From: Odontesthes bonariensis
Taxonomy: Eukaryota > Chordata > Actinopteri > Atheriniformes > Atherinopsidae
Reading direction: 5' to 3'
DNA length: 64,000 nt
Assembly: GCF_027942865.1 (NCBI RefSeq)
Contig: NC_134524.1
Span: 30,356,536-30,420,535, forward strand
Shown here one piece after another: positions 38,001 to 55,532 of the stretch (the first letter of the stretch is position 1; the number at the start of each line of letters is the position of its first letter). Position numbers and translations under genes: made by a program. The notes below the pieces were generated by a model, which was not told where the DNA came from, did no database searches, and saw only the letters and a list, made by a program, of their open reading frames with translations.

Positions 38001-41000
38001 GACCCCCGGTTACGCCAATTAGAGTTCAGTAAAATTGATATTGGCTTGGTGTGTAATTTTGCCAAAACAATATCAGACTTCGTAGTTTTCTCTGGACCCC
38101 TGCCAAATCTGACCAGTGATGGCATGTTGATTTCAACCAAAGTTTTAATCATGACATGGTTGGGCTACATAGATAATTGGCAATCTTTCAGGGGAAAGCC
38201 TGATCTGATTAGAAGAGACGGCATCCATCCCAGCTCTCATTTCTAAAAATGTGGCCGAATTTATTAGTTATCCCAAAACATGACAACCCAGGGTTGAGAC
38301 CAGGATGCAGAGTTGTAGTCTTACACACTTCTCTGCTGCCCCCCCCCCACAAAAAAAACCTTATAATGACTGTGTCTGCTCCTAGACCACCGAAATTAAA
38401 TAAATCAATAAACACAAGAGGAGCACATCCGGAAAAGCTCCAAAAAATTAGGACAAAAAAATTTACTGCACAAAAACATAAAACTATAAAATGTGGTTTG
38501 CTGAATATTAGATCTCTCCTTTCCAAGTCTGTCAGTATATGACTTGATTTGTGATCATCATATTGATATATTTTGTCTTACAGAAACCTGGCTGCAGCAG
38601 GAGGATCATGTTAGCATTAATGAAGCAACTCCCTCTGACTGTTTAAATGTTCACGTTCCTGGAACCACAGGCAGAGGAGGAGGAGTGGCAGCTATTTTCA
38701 GATCAGAGTTACTCATCAGTCCCAGACCCAAGATTAGTTTGAGCTCTTTTGAATCTGTGATTCTCAGTTTTTCCCACGCAAAGTGGAAATCCCAGAAACC
38801 TCTTGTGTTTGTTGTTGTGTATCGTCCACCTGGGCCTTATTCTGAGTTTCTGTCTGAATTCTCAGAGTTTTTATCCCAGTTAGTGCTGAGTACAGATAAA
38901 GTCACTGTAGTGGGTGACTTTAATATTCATGTAGATGTTGAAAATGACAGCCTGAATATGAACTTTAATTCTATATTAGACTCTATTGGATTTTCTCAGA
39001 GTGTACACAGACCGACTCACTGCCTTAATCACACCCTTGATCTTGTGCTGACTTATGGCATTGAGAGTGAACAGTTAACAGTGTTCCCTCATAACCCTGT
39101 CTTAACTGACCATTTTTTGATAACCTTTGAGTTTACATTACTTTACTAAACAGCTTCTGAGAAGAAATTAGAATGTGTCAGAGAGTGCTGGAGTGAGATG
39201 TAAAGAATTAATTTATGTGCAAATATTACAGAGGACAGCTACATGAACTCCAGCAACACTCGACTCTCTTGTTGACTGCACTATAGTTTCAATGCGTACA
39301 GCACTGGACAATGTTGCCCCTCTGAAAAGGAAGGTAATCAGTCAGAAGAGGTTGGATCCTTGGTATTATTCACAGCTGTGTGCTTTAAAGCAGAAGAAAG
39401 CTGGAGAGACAGTGGCGTTACTCTAACTTAGAAGAGTCTCAATTAGTCCTGAAAGATGGTCTAATAATCATCCCACTCTTTTCATGTGTCGTTCCACGAT
39501 GGTGGAATGACCTACCGAGCGCTACCAGAACAGGGGCGTCCCTGTCTATCTTCAAGAAACTCTTGAAGACCCAGCTCTTCAAAGAGCATCTCTAGCACTT
39601 ACCCTATACTTCCCTACTCCCTCTATGTCTGCACTCTAGCTCTACACTGTCACCTCTGACTAGTGGTTTTCCTTTTATGTAGCTTATTGTTAGCTTTGAT
39701 GTTAGCTGTGATGTTATATCCTCATTTGTAAGTCGCTTTGGATAAAAGCGTCTGCTGAATGCATAAACATAATAACATATAAGAAAGCCCTTCGTAAAGC
39801 TAGAACTGCTTATTATTCATCATTGATAGAAGAGAATAAGAATAATCCCAGGTTTCTTTTCAGCACTGTAGCCAGGCTGACTAAGAGTCCGAGCTCTGTT
39901 GAGCCAGGTATTCCTTTAACTCTCAGCAGTGATTATTTCATGAGCTTCTTCAACAATAAAACTGTTTCGATTCAAGAGAAGATTGATGGAGTCCTTCCCA
40001 CTATTATCAGTGATGTATCATCAAGTACAGCAGCTTTAGAAGTATCTTTAGAACATGATTTGTATTTAGACGGCTTCTGCCCAGTTGATCTCTCTGAGCT
40101 AACAACAGCAATAGTCTCTTCTAAACCATCAACTTGTGTTTTAGACCCAATCCCAACCAGACTGTTCAAGGAGGTTTTCCCCTAATTCATCACTTCCATA
40201 TTGGATTTGATCAATCTGTCTGTGTACAGGATATGTACTTCAGAATTTTAAGGTAGCTGTAATTAAACCTTTACTTAAAAAACCTACTCTAGATTCAGAA
40301 GTGTTAGCTAATTATAGACCTATATCCAATCTCCCTTTTATGTCTAAAGTTCTTGAAAAAATAGTTGCAGCTCAACTTTGGGATCATTTCCACAGAAATA
40401 ATCTGTTTGAAGAGTTTCAGTCAGGATTCAGAGTGCATCATAGCACAGAAACCGCACTGGTGAAAGTTACTTAAAGATACTTGTGTAATTTTACAAAACT
40501 CCCCTAGAACACACGTCTTTGCTTTGCCACTGCAGTATATTGTGTATCTAGTGATGAAAACAAAATAATTCCTTATTTTTTTAAAACTAGACTTTTGAAA
40601 GGCTCTGAAATCTTTTCATATGCACACTGAAACTTGATGTCTATAAACTTTAGAACAAGCTTTGGATATACCTTGGCTGCTCTCGTCCGTTTCTGAAGAT
40701 CCTGGGAAGGCAAGATGGGCCTCCAGTTGCTGAAGGCGCTCCTTGTAGAGATTCCTTTGTCTCGAATGGCTTTCCTAGCTCTCTGTTCCTTTTTTTTAAT
40801 CCTCCAGTACTCCCGTTTCCTCCTCAGAAAGTCCTCCTCAGATTCCCCTGGAACAGGTTTTGGAGGAACCAGGGTGCTGATAGGCGCCAGATTGGTGGAG
40901 GATTCTATCATCATTGTTGGACTCGGAAGTGGAGCGCAAGGGAGTTTTCTTGGACCAAGGGTAGAATTTGGACTTTGGCCAGGGGATTCAATAGGTTGCA

Positions 41001-44000
41001 GGTCGATGATTGACAGTGGGTTATCTGGGGGCTTGAGAGTAGGGAGTGAAGGGGCTGGATCGACTTCTGTGCTTTGAGAGGTCCAGTCTTGAGAACGGTG
41101 TTGAGATTCAGAAACTCTTGCAAAGTTAGTCACATTCTGTGAAGAGCCAACATTCATATTGTTCTTTTCTCTGCCGGTGACGGGCAGATTGACTTGGAGT
41201 GCGTCAGGTGACTGTTCAGCTGTACATGATGTTTGGCGAACAACCAAGACTCCAGTGATGCAGGTCGCTGCAGCCACAGAAGTGGCAGACAGTCTGGGCT
41301 GGGGGGCTGGTTTGGTTTGACCCACACCCTTAAGAGTGCTGGTAATAAGTCCTGGAGTCTGCAAGACAGTAATAAAGCATTAACAACGGATTCTTGCTTA
41401 GCAGAGAAAAATGTTTATAGATGTCAGGCAACAGGATTTCTCTCAAAACATGCACAAACTGTAAGTGTTTGCACCTAGTGTTAAGTGGGCCCCTTTCAGT
41501 CACTCCCCCCCTCTATTTTTGCTGTTCAAGTGTCAAATGCCAAGAGAGGTTTGTGGTGCATTGATTCAGGTTTCAGCTGGAGGGGACACTGTCTGTGCTT
41601 ACATGGCTGGTCATGCGATGTCCTCAGAAATCAATTATTTAAATGATCAGAATTTCCTAGGCTCCTTTTTTTAATTTTAATTTGTGATGCAGGCCCTGGA
41701 AAACTGGGAAACAAAGTGCTAACTCATGTGTCCTTTTGGCCCTTTACTTGGATATCCAAAACAACTCCTGCTTATAACTAGCCAATGTGCCCAAGTTTCC
41801 AGAGAATCAAAGGTTTCTTTCATCTCTGGGCAGACATGTTCCTGGGGTTTCTGCCCAGATCCCAGGACAATCAGGAAACCAAAGGTCAAAAGTTTAGAAA
41901 AAACAATGTATTTATGAGACTCAACAAATTTCAAGTCTCAGTCAAGTCGCATGGGAGCTCATCGCCCTTACTGTTTTTAAAACAAATGAAAATCAAGAGG
42001 TTCTAGGAGCAAGTAAGTAAGTAATGTTTGTTGAAACGGTTTAGAGATCAAAGAATTCAGAACTAGTGAATTGTGCGAAAAACTAACATTGCCTTGTTTG
42101 TCATTTTAGTGTCACTGTAGCACAATGAAGTGATAGTTGTGGATGTTACTTAAATGGATCTTTTTGACAGAATTCTCTCAGAAAAAAAACAGAAAAAAGA
42201 ACTCATCAAATGTCTTTTTTTTTTAGAAATACAGATAAATACTAATGTAATAGAAGCTGGCAGGCAAAGGGAAAGGGTCTCTAACTTTCCTTAATCATTG
42301 TCTGACAGATCTAATCAAAACGGTACAATACTGTATCAGCCATTTCAGACATTTATAGTACAGTATATCATACTTGTTACAATATTTTTTACATAATGAT
42401 CAGCATCTACACTGAAAATATACATCATTGCCATGGATTACTTCACCTGGGTGTTTCTTGGAATAAGCCAACTGCTGCATTCTCCATGTCTCTCTCTCTG
42501 CCTGGCCTTTAACCTCGCCCTCTGCTGCCTCTTCATCAGCTTCCAGTACTCCCTCTTCCTCTGCAGGCTGGTCGAGCCACTGTGCTCTGTCACCACACTG
42601 CAATACCTTTGTGCTGATGGCATGCCGTTGTCTTGTGCCTGACACTGTTGTTCACAGTGTTGCTGCTGTGGGTGCAGTTGGTCCACAGATGTATCTGGGA
42701 CGTGATGTAGCTTTGGTGGCTCTGGGGAACAGCACTTTTGATGGCCTCTGGTTTTGCTGCAAAGTCTCTGGGTTCTGCGTGGTGATGTTGGGCCATCGGA
42801 TGCTTCCATGGCAAGGTTCACTGTAAAGGTTGAAGGGGTCTGGGGTGGGTGCTCACAGTTGGAATGCACGATCACGTCAGAGGTGGGAAGAGGTGGAGGT
42901 GTCTCACTACTTTGTGGTGAATTCTTGAGTCGAGGGCTTGGTGAGTCTTTCTGTGCCAAGACATTGCTATCTGGCTGCCAGCTTTTTATCTGCAGTGTCA
43001 GGTCAGCAGCAATAGGTGCCATGTCATCCTTTTCAAAAAAAAGCTGAGACAAATTGGGCTTTATATCCCGCTCTGAAGCATCCTCTTTTGTCTCCATAAG
43101 TAAATCAGTCTGTACGCTTTTACACTCTGCAACTGTGCTGAGTGATTCCTCCAGGAGTTTCTTCATCGAAGCCACGGCTAGAAGAGTGGTAGCTTGGCTA
43201 TCTGTGCTCAGAGATGGGTCAGGCTCTGGCTGAGGTGCAGGAGATGTAGGTGGGGAGGTTGAGAGTTTGATATCTGGATAGATGGCCTGCTCTTGTGGAG
43301 AATTTAGGTCAACAGCTGGCACAGACTCGCTCTCCTGTTTTATCTCATTTGCTTGTGGCATAAAAGGAATGTGGCTGTTTGAGAGAGGTTGTGCATCTCC
43401 TCTACAATTTGCAAGACTTGTGCCCAGTTGGCCAGTGGCTGCCGATTCCTGTTTCTGAGCCTTCCTCCTTTGTAAGGATGCATTGGCCCTCACTTGTAAG
43501 ACATCCTGCTTCAGTTGAACAGCACGAGCTGCTCGCTGCTCACGTTTCTTTATTCTCCAGTACTCCCTCTTTTTTACCATCCTTTCTTCCTCTGTGAGCG
43601 CTGGATCTAGAGACAGAATTGATGGTGATGGTACACTACTCGAGATGACCATTTTCCTTACACAGCCACCAAAGTTGGATCCTGCCGCTGGTCTTGTTGA
43701 AGGTGCATGTTGAGGGGACTGAGGAGTTAGTGTGAGCTGACTTACATTTTGGATTGCTAATGACTGGGAATTAGGAATGGTTGTGATTTCAAGATGAGTC
43801 TGTGGTTTGATTGACATTAATCTTAAAGATTTTTTGACTAACTGCACAGCATGAGAAGAGGCTTTTACTTGGGATGGATGGAGTGGAGGGGAAAGTTGGT
43901 TTGTCCTGATGGGAGATATAGCTCTCTGTTTCATATTAGTTTGATGCTGTGGTTGTGTCGCAGGGTTATTCTTAGAAACTCCATGCAGTTCTTCTTCCCC

Positions 44001-45680
44001 CTTGTTTCCTGCTGCGTTTTGATGTTCAGGACTCTGGGGGATGTTAACCGTCAGTGTCCCATCCTCCTTGATGAACCCGCCAAAGGTCTCAGAGGCATGG
44101 GTAAGGACACTTTCTGTTGAGCGTGTCAGTGCCCTTGCCTTCCTCATTTCTTCAAGGATTTGCTGGTAACGTTTTACTCTTCGCATCAAAGCGTCTTTAT
44201 CCTTCAACCGGGATTTCATTTCCACTGACAGCTTAGCTCGCTGTTCGCGCTTTTTAATCCGCCAGTACTCTCGCCTTTTGGCTATTATCTGCTCAGGTGT
44301 GTCACTGGGTTCACTTTTGTGCATGTCTCTGGTACCAAACATTGAAGCCATCGAGGGAGGTTTACATCTGAAGTTTCTCTGATTCATAAAATTCTTCTGC
44401 GTCTCAATGAATCTTTGTCTTGGTGTTTTACAACGTGCAATTCCTCGGATAACATTGGAATAATGTGTGTAAGCATGAACTTTTCTCTGTGGTTGTGCTG
44501 GCTTTTTTACTGAGGCCCAGTCAATTGCGATGTCTGTCTGCGATACCTTTCTCCCGTGCGGCTTTTGTACAGTCATCTGATCCATTTGCAGGTCAGTTAC
44601 AGCTCCAGTGGCGGCTGCTTTTGGCGGTTTCTTAGTATCCCTTTTGATAGATGGAAATGATGCATTACCTCGAATAGAACACTGCTTTTGAGCTGCTCCT
44701 CTCAAAAACAACTGAGGTTGAAGAAGTACCGAGTTGGCCACAAGTCCTGTTTTCTGTGCTGTTAGCCTCTGAAAAGACACGTTTCCGCCCTGCGTTTTCT
44801 CTCTGACTTTAGCTATCCGAGCTGCCAGCTTTGCTCTCTGCTCTCGTTTTTTGATCCGCCAGTGCTCTCTGCGCTTGGCTGCTTTCTCTTCGTCGGACTT
44901 CGGGGGAGGCTGTGCACTGCCAATACCTTTAGCCCTTTGCGTAGTGACCGAGGCACTCTTTGTTCCACTTTGAGGTGTCGTGTTTATTGTTTTGCCTTCT
45001 GTCTTGACAGAAACACGGCCACATGGAGACACGAGAGTCACATCTAATGCACAAGCTGCATTGGATGCGAACACAGATCGGGTTTTGGGAACTGTGCTCT
45101 GCATAGACACGCATGGCTGAGATGCTGTTTTAGTGGAGCTGCCATTGGAAATTCTGGTCATTGTGACGGGAGGCACTGAGGAAATGATGTTCAGCTGGGC
45201 TCCATTTAATGAGGGTGTGGAAACAACTTTGCAACCACTTCTCATTGATGTTTTTTTTACAATGGCTGTGTTGCCCTCAGCTTTTTTGGAAGGTGATATG
45301 AACTGTAAAACTTTGTTAACTTTCAGTGGCTGATGCCATTCCTTTTGGTTGTCATCACCCTCAAGTGAACTTTCCCCAACTGCGTTTCCACTCTGCGATC
45401 CAGTATTGTACGAGTCATTGCCACTCTGAGAAAGAGGGGACAAAACAGCAAACGAGTCTGACAAACTGGGATTCACCCCTGCAGAGACATATAGGTGTGG
45501 GAGCTTTCCTCCTCTGCTGTCTGGTGTCGGCTTCCCTCTCTGCTCTGACAGGCGGGCCCTCTGCTCTCGTTTCTTGTTTCTCCAATATTCTCTCTTTTGG
45601 GCAAGAGTGGCATCATCATACTCCGAGGCTGGCCGGTAGCGATGGGACATCGAGCCAACTTTACTTTTTTTAGCTGGCAT
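32048..45680 (-). CDS. spindoc: SPINDOC-like protein with six basic REYWR-type repeats and one zinc finger (1455 aa predicted)
   Basis: Coding exons on the minus strand: 45680-42447, 41358-40672, 35171-35122, 35040-34979, 34886-34569 and 32064-32048 (stop). Junction phases are 0, 0, 2, 1 and 1 and all agree; the total is 4368 nt. Donors and acceptors are good consensus (for example CAG/GTGAAG at 42447 and a TTTTGCAG acceptor before 32064). The C-terminal exon encodes [20 protein letters not shown] and a C-x2-C-x14-H-x4-H finger from about residue 1386, followed by [19 protein letters not shown]. This resembles my memory of the human SPINDOC finger, a protein that binds SPIN1 and blocks its histone-mark reading. 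The gene is divergent from zfta, as I recall for human SPINDOC and ZFTA. Odd: the mammalian protein is under 400 residues, so most of this one (Ser/Thr/Pro/Gln-rich with six basic motifs) has no counterpart I know. The gene model is strong and the orthology is inferred. Confidence 0.75.
33571..34397 (+). mobile_element. L2-type LINE 3' end, copy B
   Basis: Near-identical to copy A at 1100-1960, in the last intron of the spindoc-like gene and antisense to it. The reading frame 33543-33947 is open: [60 protein letters not shown]. It ends TTGGCGCTATATAAATAAA plus a TGAAT repeat. The close identity with copy A suggests fairly recent activity. Confidence 0.85.
34569..35171 (-). CDS. spindoc: Zinc-finger exon cluster of the spindoc-like gene
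   Basis: Three closely packed exons, 35171-35122 (50 nt), 35040-34979 (62 nt) and 34886-34569 (318 nt), are separated by introns of 81 and 92 bases. The two small ones are too short to stand out alone but fit by phase: the reading is [16 protein letters not shown], then [19 protein letters not shown], then [17 protein letters not shown]. The acidic run leads straight into the finger (Cys codons at 34764-34762 and 34755-34753). After the finger comes an [17 protein letters not shown] helix. The 34569 donor is CTGACAG/GTACGC. Confidence 0.85.
35430..35640 (-). mobile_element. Second-family LINE tail, reversed
   Basis: An ATTAC repeat (from about 35438) runs into TGCAGACGCTTTTATCCAAAG, the complement of the tail seen at 39728-39765. 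It is a truncated 3' end on the minus strand. Confidence 0.6.
35695..35935 (+). pseudogene. LINE endonuclease fragment
   Basis: The reading frame gives [20 protein letters not shown], then [20 protein letters not shown], then [12 protein letters not shown], matching the start of an apurinic-type endonuclease in fish LINEs (the usual TETWL is changed to VGTWL). It stops being recognisable after about 35935. Confidence 0.6.
36905..37880 (+). pseudogene. Decayed Tc1/mariner transposon
   Basis: The nucleotide order follows Tc1 transposase DNA: CATCTGGTCTGA (37390), then GATGGTAGCATTTTTCTGTG with GGGATGTTTTTCTG (37505-37540), then GACTAGCCAGGCCCAGGATA, then TTTTAGCAAGACAATGACC, then AAGAAGACTTGAAGCTGTCA. 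Numerous indels break the frame. The 3' end is cut at about 37880 where the LINE begins, so the LINE probably landed in it. Confidence 0.65.
37881..40475 (+). mobile_element. L2/CR1-group LINE with esterase-type ORF1, truncated and broken
   Basis: ORF1 remnant 37881-38246: [30 protein letters not shown] and [16 protein letters not shown], the blocks of an SGNH esterase. ORF2 from about 38365: [12 protein letters not shown], then [41 protein letters not shown] and LTDHFLI, the endonuclease motifs in order. Then [12 protein letters not shown] and, in another frame, the RT start ([44 protein letters not shown]). It stops near 40475 before the RT catalytic motif. Stops at 38541 and 39147, plus an insertion, kill it. 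It lies in the largest intron of the spindoc-like gene, antisense to it. Confidence 0.85.
39455..39779 (+). mobile_element. LINE 3' end nested in the larger LINE
   Basis: Inserted between KDGLII and [14 protein letters not shown] codons of the host LINE. It encodes the end of a reverse transcriptase ([16 protein letters not shown], stop) and a tail TAAGTCGCTTTGGATAAAAGC followed by TGAATGCATAA. Its tail matches the reversed fragment at 35430-35640. Confidence 0.75.
40672..41358 (-). CDS. spindoc: In-frame cassette exon of the spindoc-like gene with the sixth motif
   Basis: The exon is bounded by the acceptor TGTCTTGCAG (ending 41359) and the donor AAG/GTATAT (exon end 40672). It is 687 nt, exactly 229 codons, and both borders are phase 0, so it could be skipped without changing the frame. 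It encodes a Pro/Ser/Thr-rich stretch and then an acidic lead ([10 protein letters not shown]) into [16 protein letters not shown] near residue 1257 of the full protein. Leaving the donor unused would run on for about 30 residues to a stop at 40575-40573. Confidence 0.8.
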
Positions 45681-45860
45681 GCTATCGCAAGCTTGGACAG
45701 TCCATCAGTTATCATCCAAAAGTAATGGTCTTTCTTTGTCCCAATGAATAAAGGTCCTCAGTCCAGATTCCTCATGGTTGTTAACCTCATAGTGTCCTCC
45801 TCTTAGATGCGGTTAAGCAGTTGTCAAATTTATCCGGCATCACATTGGTACGCAGGTGTC
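42447..45860 (-). CDS. spindoc: Large exon of the spindoc-like gene (1078 codons plus 5' UTR)
   Basis: An acceptor (GTTTTTCAG) ends at 45861, so the exon runs from 45860 with 180 bases of 5' UTR before the ATG at 45680. The N-terminus is basic ([13 protein letters not shown]). Five copies of the motif begin near residues 29, 267, 467, 703 and 1039: [56 protein letters not shown] and the divergent [14 protein letters not shown]. Most copies follow a short acidic lead ([14 protein letters not shown]). Spacers are low-complexity, rich in Ser, Thr, Pro and Gln, so probably disordered. Reading through the donor at 42447 adds only Val-Lys before a stop at 42440-42438, so intron retention would give a 1080-residue protein with no zinc finger. 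The motif is lysine/arginine-rich and predicted helical; DNA, RNA or chromatin contact is a guess. Confidence 0.85.
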
Positions 45861-47255
45861 CTGAAAAACACAAAACAATAAACCTTTAAAACTGGCATAT
45901 ATTTCAAATCTATCAAAAAAATGATATACATTATTGAAGATGTACTAATATCAAATTATTCTTTGATAATAAGATAGATTGACATCTTTTAATGAAAAAA
46001 AATACAACACTGGCTAACATAAAAGTGATGCAGTGACTGTTTACGAAAGATATCAAGCACTCATGTCCCAATGTATGAGATGGCCCTGTAATCTAACTCA
46101 TTCACCATAAAGAAAAGATAGTTTTGCTATAATTCTGCAGGAGTTTTAAAGTAATTCTATAAAATCTAACGCAATGCAGTGAAAAATACAGTTATTGCCA
46201 ACATTTTGGAAAGATTTTTGTTTTGCAACTCATGATTGTATTAACAAACTGCAACATATCTTCTCACAAAGTTATTTGGTCTTTCAAATATCTTTTTTGC
46301 TATATCAAGGTCAAAACATTATGGGAAAAGTCTGCAACAAATCCCTCAAACTCAAGCTGACATCATTTAAAGTCGTCCATTGTTTGACTAAGAGATATTT
46401 GCATTTTAATGGATGGAACCAGTAGGTTTAAAATATTTGTTGCCTAAAAAGTTACCAAAATTAGTAACAAATCAATGTATTTATTGCTAATCTTCTTGTT
46501 TCAGTATGTGGTGCACATGTCAAACAGTAACTTTTGAGAGCAGATATGAGCATTAGTCATTCATCTCAGATGTAACTTTTAAGGAAATGTGTTCCGTCAA
46601 ACACATGCTGTGGATTCCCACACACATGCACGAGTGGTTTGTCGTACTTTTTCCTTAAGTTACCGGAAGACATTTCAGCTCACAAAAACCGGATTCAATG
46701 CAAATCAGGAGACAATGCTTATGACTAGAACGCCCGTGTTATGCACTGTAGGAAACACAGAAAGGAACATGATACCTTTTAGTTGTACGAATGTGTACAT
46801 ATTATACTCAAATTTATATATATTTGAAAGATTGTGATCCCTTTAACCCGTTGTGTGGGGGAAATGTATCGGCAACTGTAACCAGGAATGAAGCAAGGTC
46901 GCTGTCCCTTTAAACCTGTCCCTTTTAATCACAAATTGTATCCGTCGAGAGCCATTTTTATTCTTTATTTTCTGTAGTTTTATTAGAAACGCGAGCAAGT
47001 TACTTAGCTGAGCCACAGTAAACAAAATGTTACAAAACCTAATCGAAAACACAGTCGCACTGGGGAGTAAATCGTGCTTAAACCCCTATGTCTCTCAACG
47101 GCACAATGGACAAGATCTTCCGCCTCTTGTCCTCACGGACGGACGCCTGTCTGAATCTGCTGCCTGTCTAAAAGACTCGAGAAAAAGGCCACACATTACA
47201 GTAGTAATGTAGCTAGCGTGGAATTGTGAGAAAGAAAAACATGCATATCCGTTAC

Positions 47256-47450
47256 CTTTTGGTTAAACCTAACTTTCCGGGACACTTTGTTGGAACGTTT
47301 TTGGACAGATATATGGCCAGGACACTGCAGCTACTTTCCGCCAGTCAGCCGTGCTCTGAGGCTGCCTTGACAACGCTGAAAAGTACCAGGATGTAGGACC
47401 TCGATGCTTGCTGCATATGTGTGGGGTGGACACAACTATAGTACAACGCC
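47256..47450 (-). other. spindoc: Candidate non-coding first exon of the spindoc-like gene
   Basis: The large coding exon needs an upstream exon, because its 5' UTR begins at an acceptor. A minus-strand donor, AAAAG/GTAACG, lies at 47256/47255 below a moderately GC-rich stretch, and the exon would join to 45860. The 5' edge given here is a guess; no TATA box or start site is evident. Confidence 0.35.
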
Positions 47451-47456
47451 CCCCTC

Positions 47457-49050
47457 CTTTACATTTCAAAGCCATAACCCATTCATTCGTCTTATTTGAA
47501 GACATTTAGCTAAATTGTGACAGTAAACAAATAAATCATAAGGCCCTAGCATAAAATCCGTCTGACTGGCTGCTCGTTATAGTATATCTGATAAGCGGAA
47601 CCAACATTTGAGATCATTCAATAACCGAAAGAAATTGAACGAAAAAAAGAAAAAGAAAAGGGAAAATGCAGATTACATAAAGACGGTGAAAACACATTGT
47701 TCTGATGCTTGAACACCTGAACAATTCATTGATTTATCGACTGTTTGTGCCGATGACTTCAACTGATTTAGTGGGGAAGCATTTAGCAGACACACAATTC
47801 AATTTATGTTTAAATGACATGTACATGCATGACAATCAAATGGAGATCTGAGCCAAATTGATTACAAATTAAAATGGCTCAGTTATTTCATACACTGGGA
47901 GTCCAGTACCCAACAGCGTAAGAGATGTTACTTTGACTAATAATGGGAATTCAACAGAAAACATCAGAATGTATGCTGAATCAGCACAGGTTAGGGAATG
48001 CATCTACATGTTTTGCTTTTAATTGAATGGCTGAGATTTGGATGGCCTTAAAATGATGCTTTTTCATATTTACATTGCTACATTTTAAGAAACAGCATCA
48101 AAGTACAAAATGTTTGATAAGAGAAAAAAAAAAGGTTTTGCTGATTTTGAACTGCTTAGCTTCTAAAGGGCCATCTTTGCTTGCATTGTAAGTTGCATTG
48201 TAAGTATTTGGGTATGGTGATCTAATGAATTCTCTATTAATTAATTAATTAATTAATTAATTAATTAATTAAGAAAACAATGCATCTGTCAGTGATGAAA
48301 ATGACTGTGTAGATCAGTTTATTATGTTGACTTGACCTAACTGAGCTACTGTAGTACACTGAAAACAGTATCTTATTCAAACGGCATATGGAATATCCAG
48401 CAAAAAGCTCTGTGAAGCTGGAGCTCGTGGGGGCCCTGATTTTGCCATGGAGCCGCCTCGTGTTTTAACTAGTAATCTGCCGAACCAAAGCACCTCTGTC
48501 ATAGCATGGCTATGAGAGAGAGAACAGCAGTTGTATGTGAAGCTTATCAGCATTAGCGCCTGCTGCTCCATCTGCCCCCCACTCCGCCCTCCGGGGTGGG
48601 TGTGAATCGTCGACACTGTTACTGTCTCTTTAAATTTACCCAGGAGCCCCTTAAGGAGCCCCAGGGGCCCCTAGTCCGGCTCCCCACCCAGAAGACAAGC
48701 AAGAACCTTAAAATACATTACTAGAGGCCTACGCTGAGGCGCATCCACCTTGAGCGGCACGGAGCAGTGGACTCGTTCAGCCAGTGAAATACGTGATTGA
48801 GTGAATTCTATGAAAAGTTAACTTGGCTCCCGTGCGGGGCGCGTGGGGGGGACAGTGGGAGAGCCCGGGCTCCAAAGCGATGGGCTCGTTATAGCGCCTG
48901 CCAGATGCGTGTCGAACGGTGCTGCGGAACATGTTACAACTGTGACATGTAGTTGATGTGAGCGTGACATGTCCCGCTTGTAGCCTTGCGATCCATTGAA
49001 GGAAAGGAGGAGCACGAGCCACTAACCAAAAGCAGCAGCCCAGGTCAGTG
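47457..49050. promoter_or_regulatory. Intergenic space between divergent spindoc-like and zfta genes
   Basis: No coding exon is seen here. The part next to zfta (about 48540-49050) is much more GC-rich than its surroundings and holds GGGGCCCC-like runs near 48650-48690, fitting a promoter and 5' UTR. The rest is AT-rich with an AATT repeat. Use as a shared or bidirectional control region is inferred from the head-to-head layout. Confidence 0.4.
48236..48272. repeat. (TTAA/AATT)n microsatellite
   Basis: Nine or so tandem copies of a TTAA unit, which is self-complementary, lie about 0.8 kb upstream of the zfta ATG. Confidence 0.95.
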
Positions 49051-54834
<5,784 letters not shown>

Positions 54835-55532
54835 AAAGGGCTTCTATCTGTGGCTCCTTACAAGGTTTCTGTTCAGAAACAGCCCCGCACTTTCTTTTCA
54901 GTAGGAAAATTCAAGTGTTTGTCTGAAAGCATTGTGATTCCTAATGCTCGAATCGTTAAAAAGTGCAGGTGCTCATTAAATTTGTTACTATGACCAGGTG
55001 TCAAAATGAACAAAAATCTAAAAGTGTTAGACCAATGTTGACAAAACTGGAATTTTCCAGGTAGTAGGTGTCACTGAGAAAATGGCATGATGTGAAAATA
55101 TCAATGCCTTAAAGAAACTGAAAGTCCAGTCACTCATTTGATGGTACAGCTGCATTTGGACACAATTTTTCACCCCTGATGGTAGCACGGATAGGCTCCC
55201 CCCATTACCCTAAAGAAGAGATACCAGATATGGAAAATGAATTAATGAAAACATATTGACAATAACTTAGTCAAATAGATCTGTCTCCTTAATAGATTTA
55301 TGAACCTCATAAAACTATACCAAAAACCGTTTCAGAATGAAAGGGTAAAGCTATATTTCTGCTTAGATATCAGAGCCTTTTATAGTTACTGACATCAGTG
55401 TGAGCATCTATACCTGTGTGCTGTGTGTCTGCGTCTTTCTTCAATTCAGATCTTAAAAGCATTGTAGTTGCGGGGATGGTCAAAGTTGAACCATCGTCTT
55501 TGAAATGGCAAAATAACAACCTTCAGAATATT

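Noticed and set aside
40715-41077. A 120-codon plus-strand frame
   Set aside because: It is the antisense shadow of the cassette exon of the spindoc-like gene.
42438-45680. A single-exon 1080-residue intronless gene
   Set aside because: The last codons cross a strong donor (CAG/GTGAAG) and the next exon fits in phase, so the frame end is probably intronic read-through rather than the true C-terminus.
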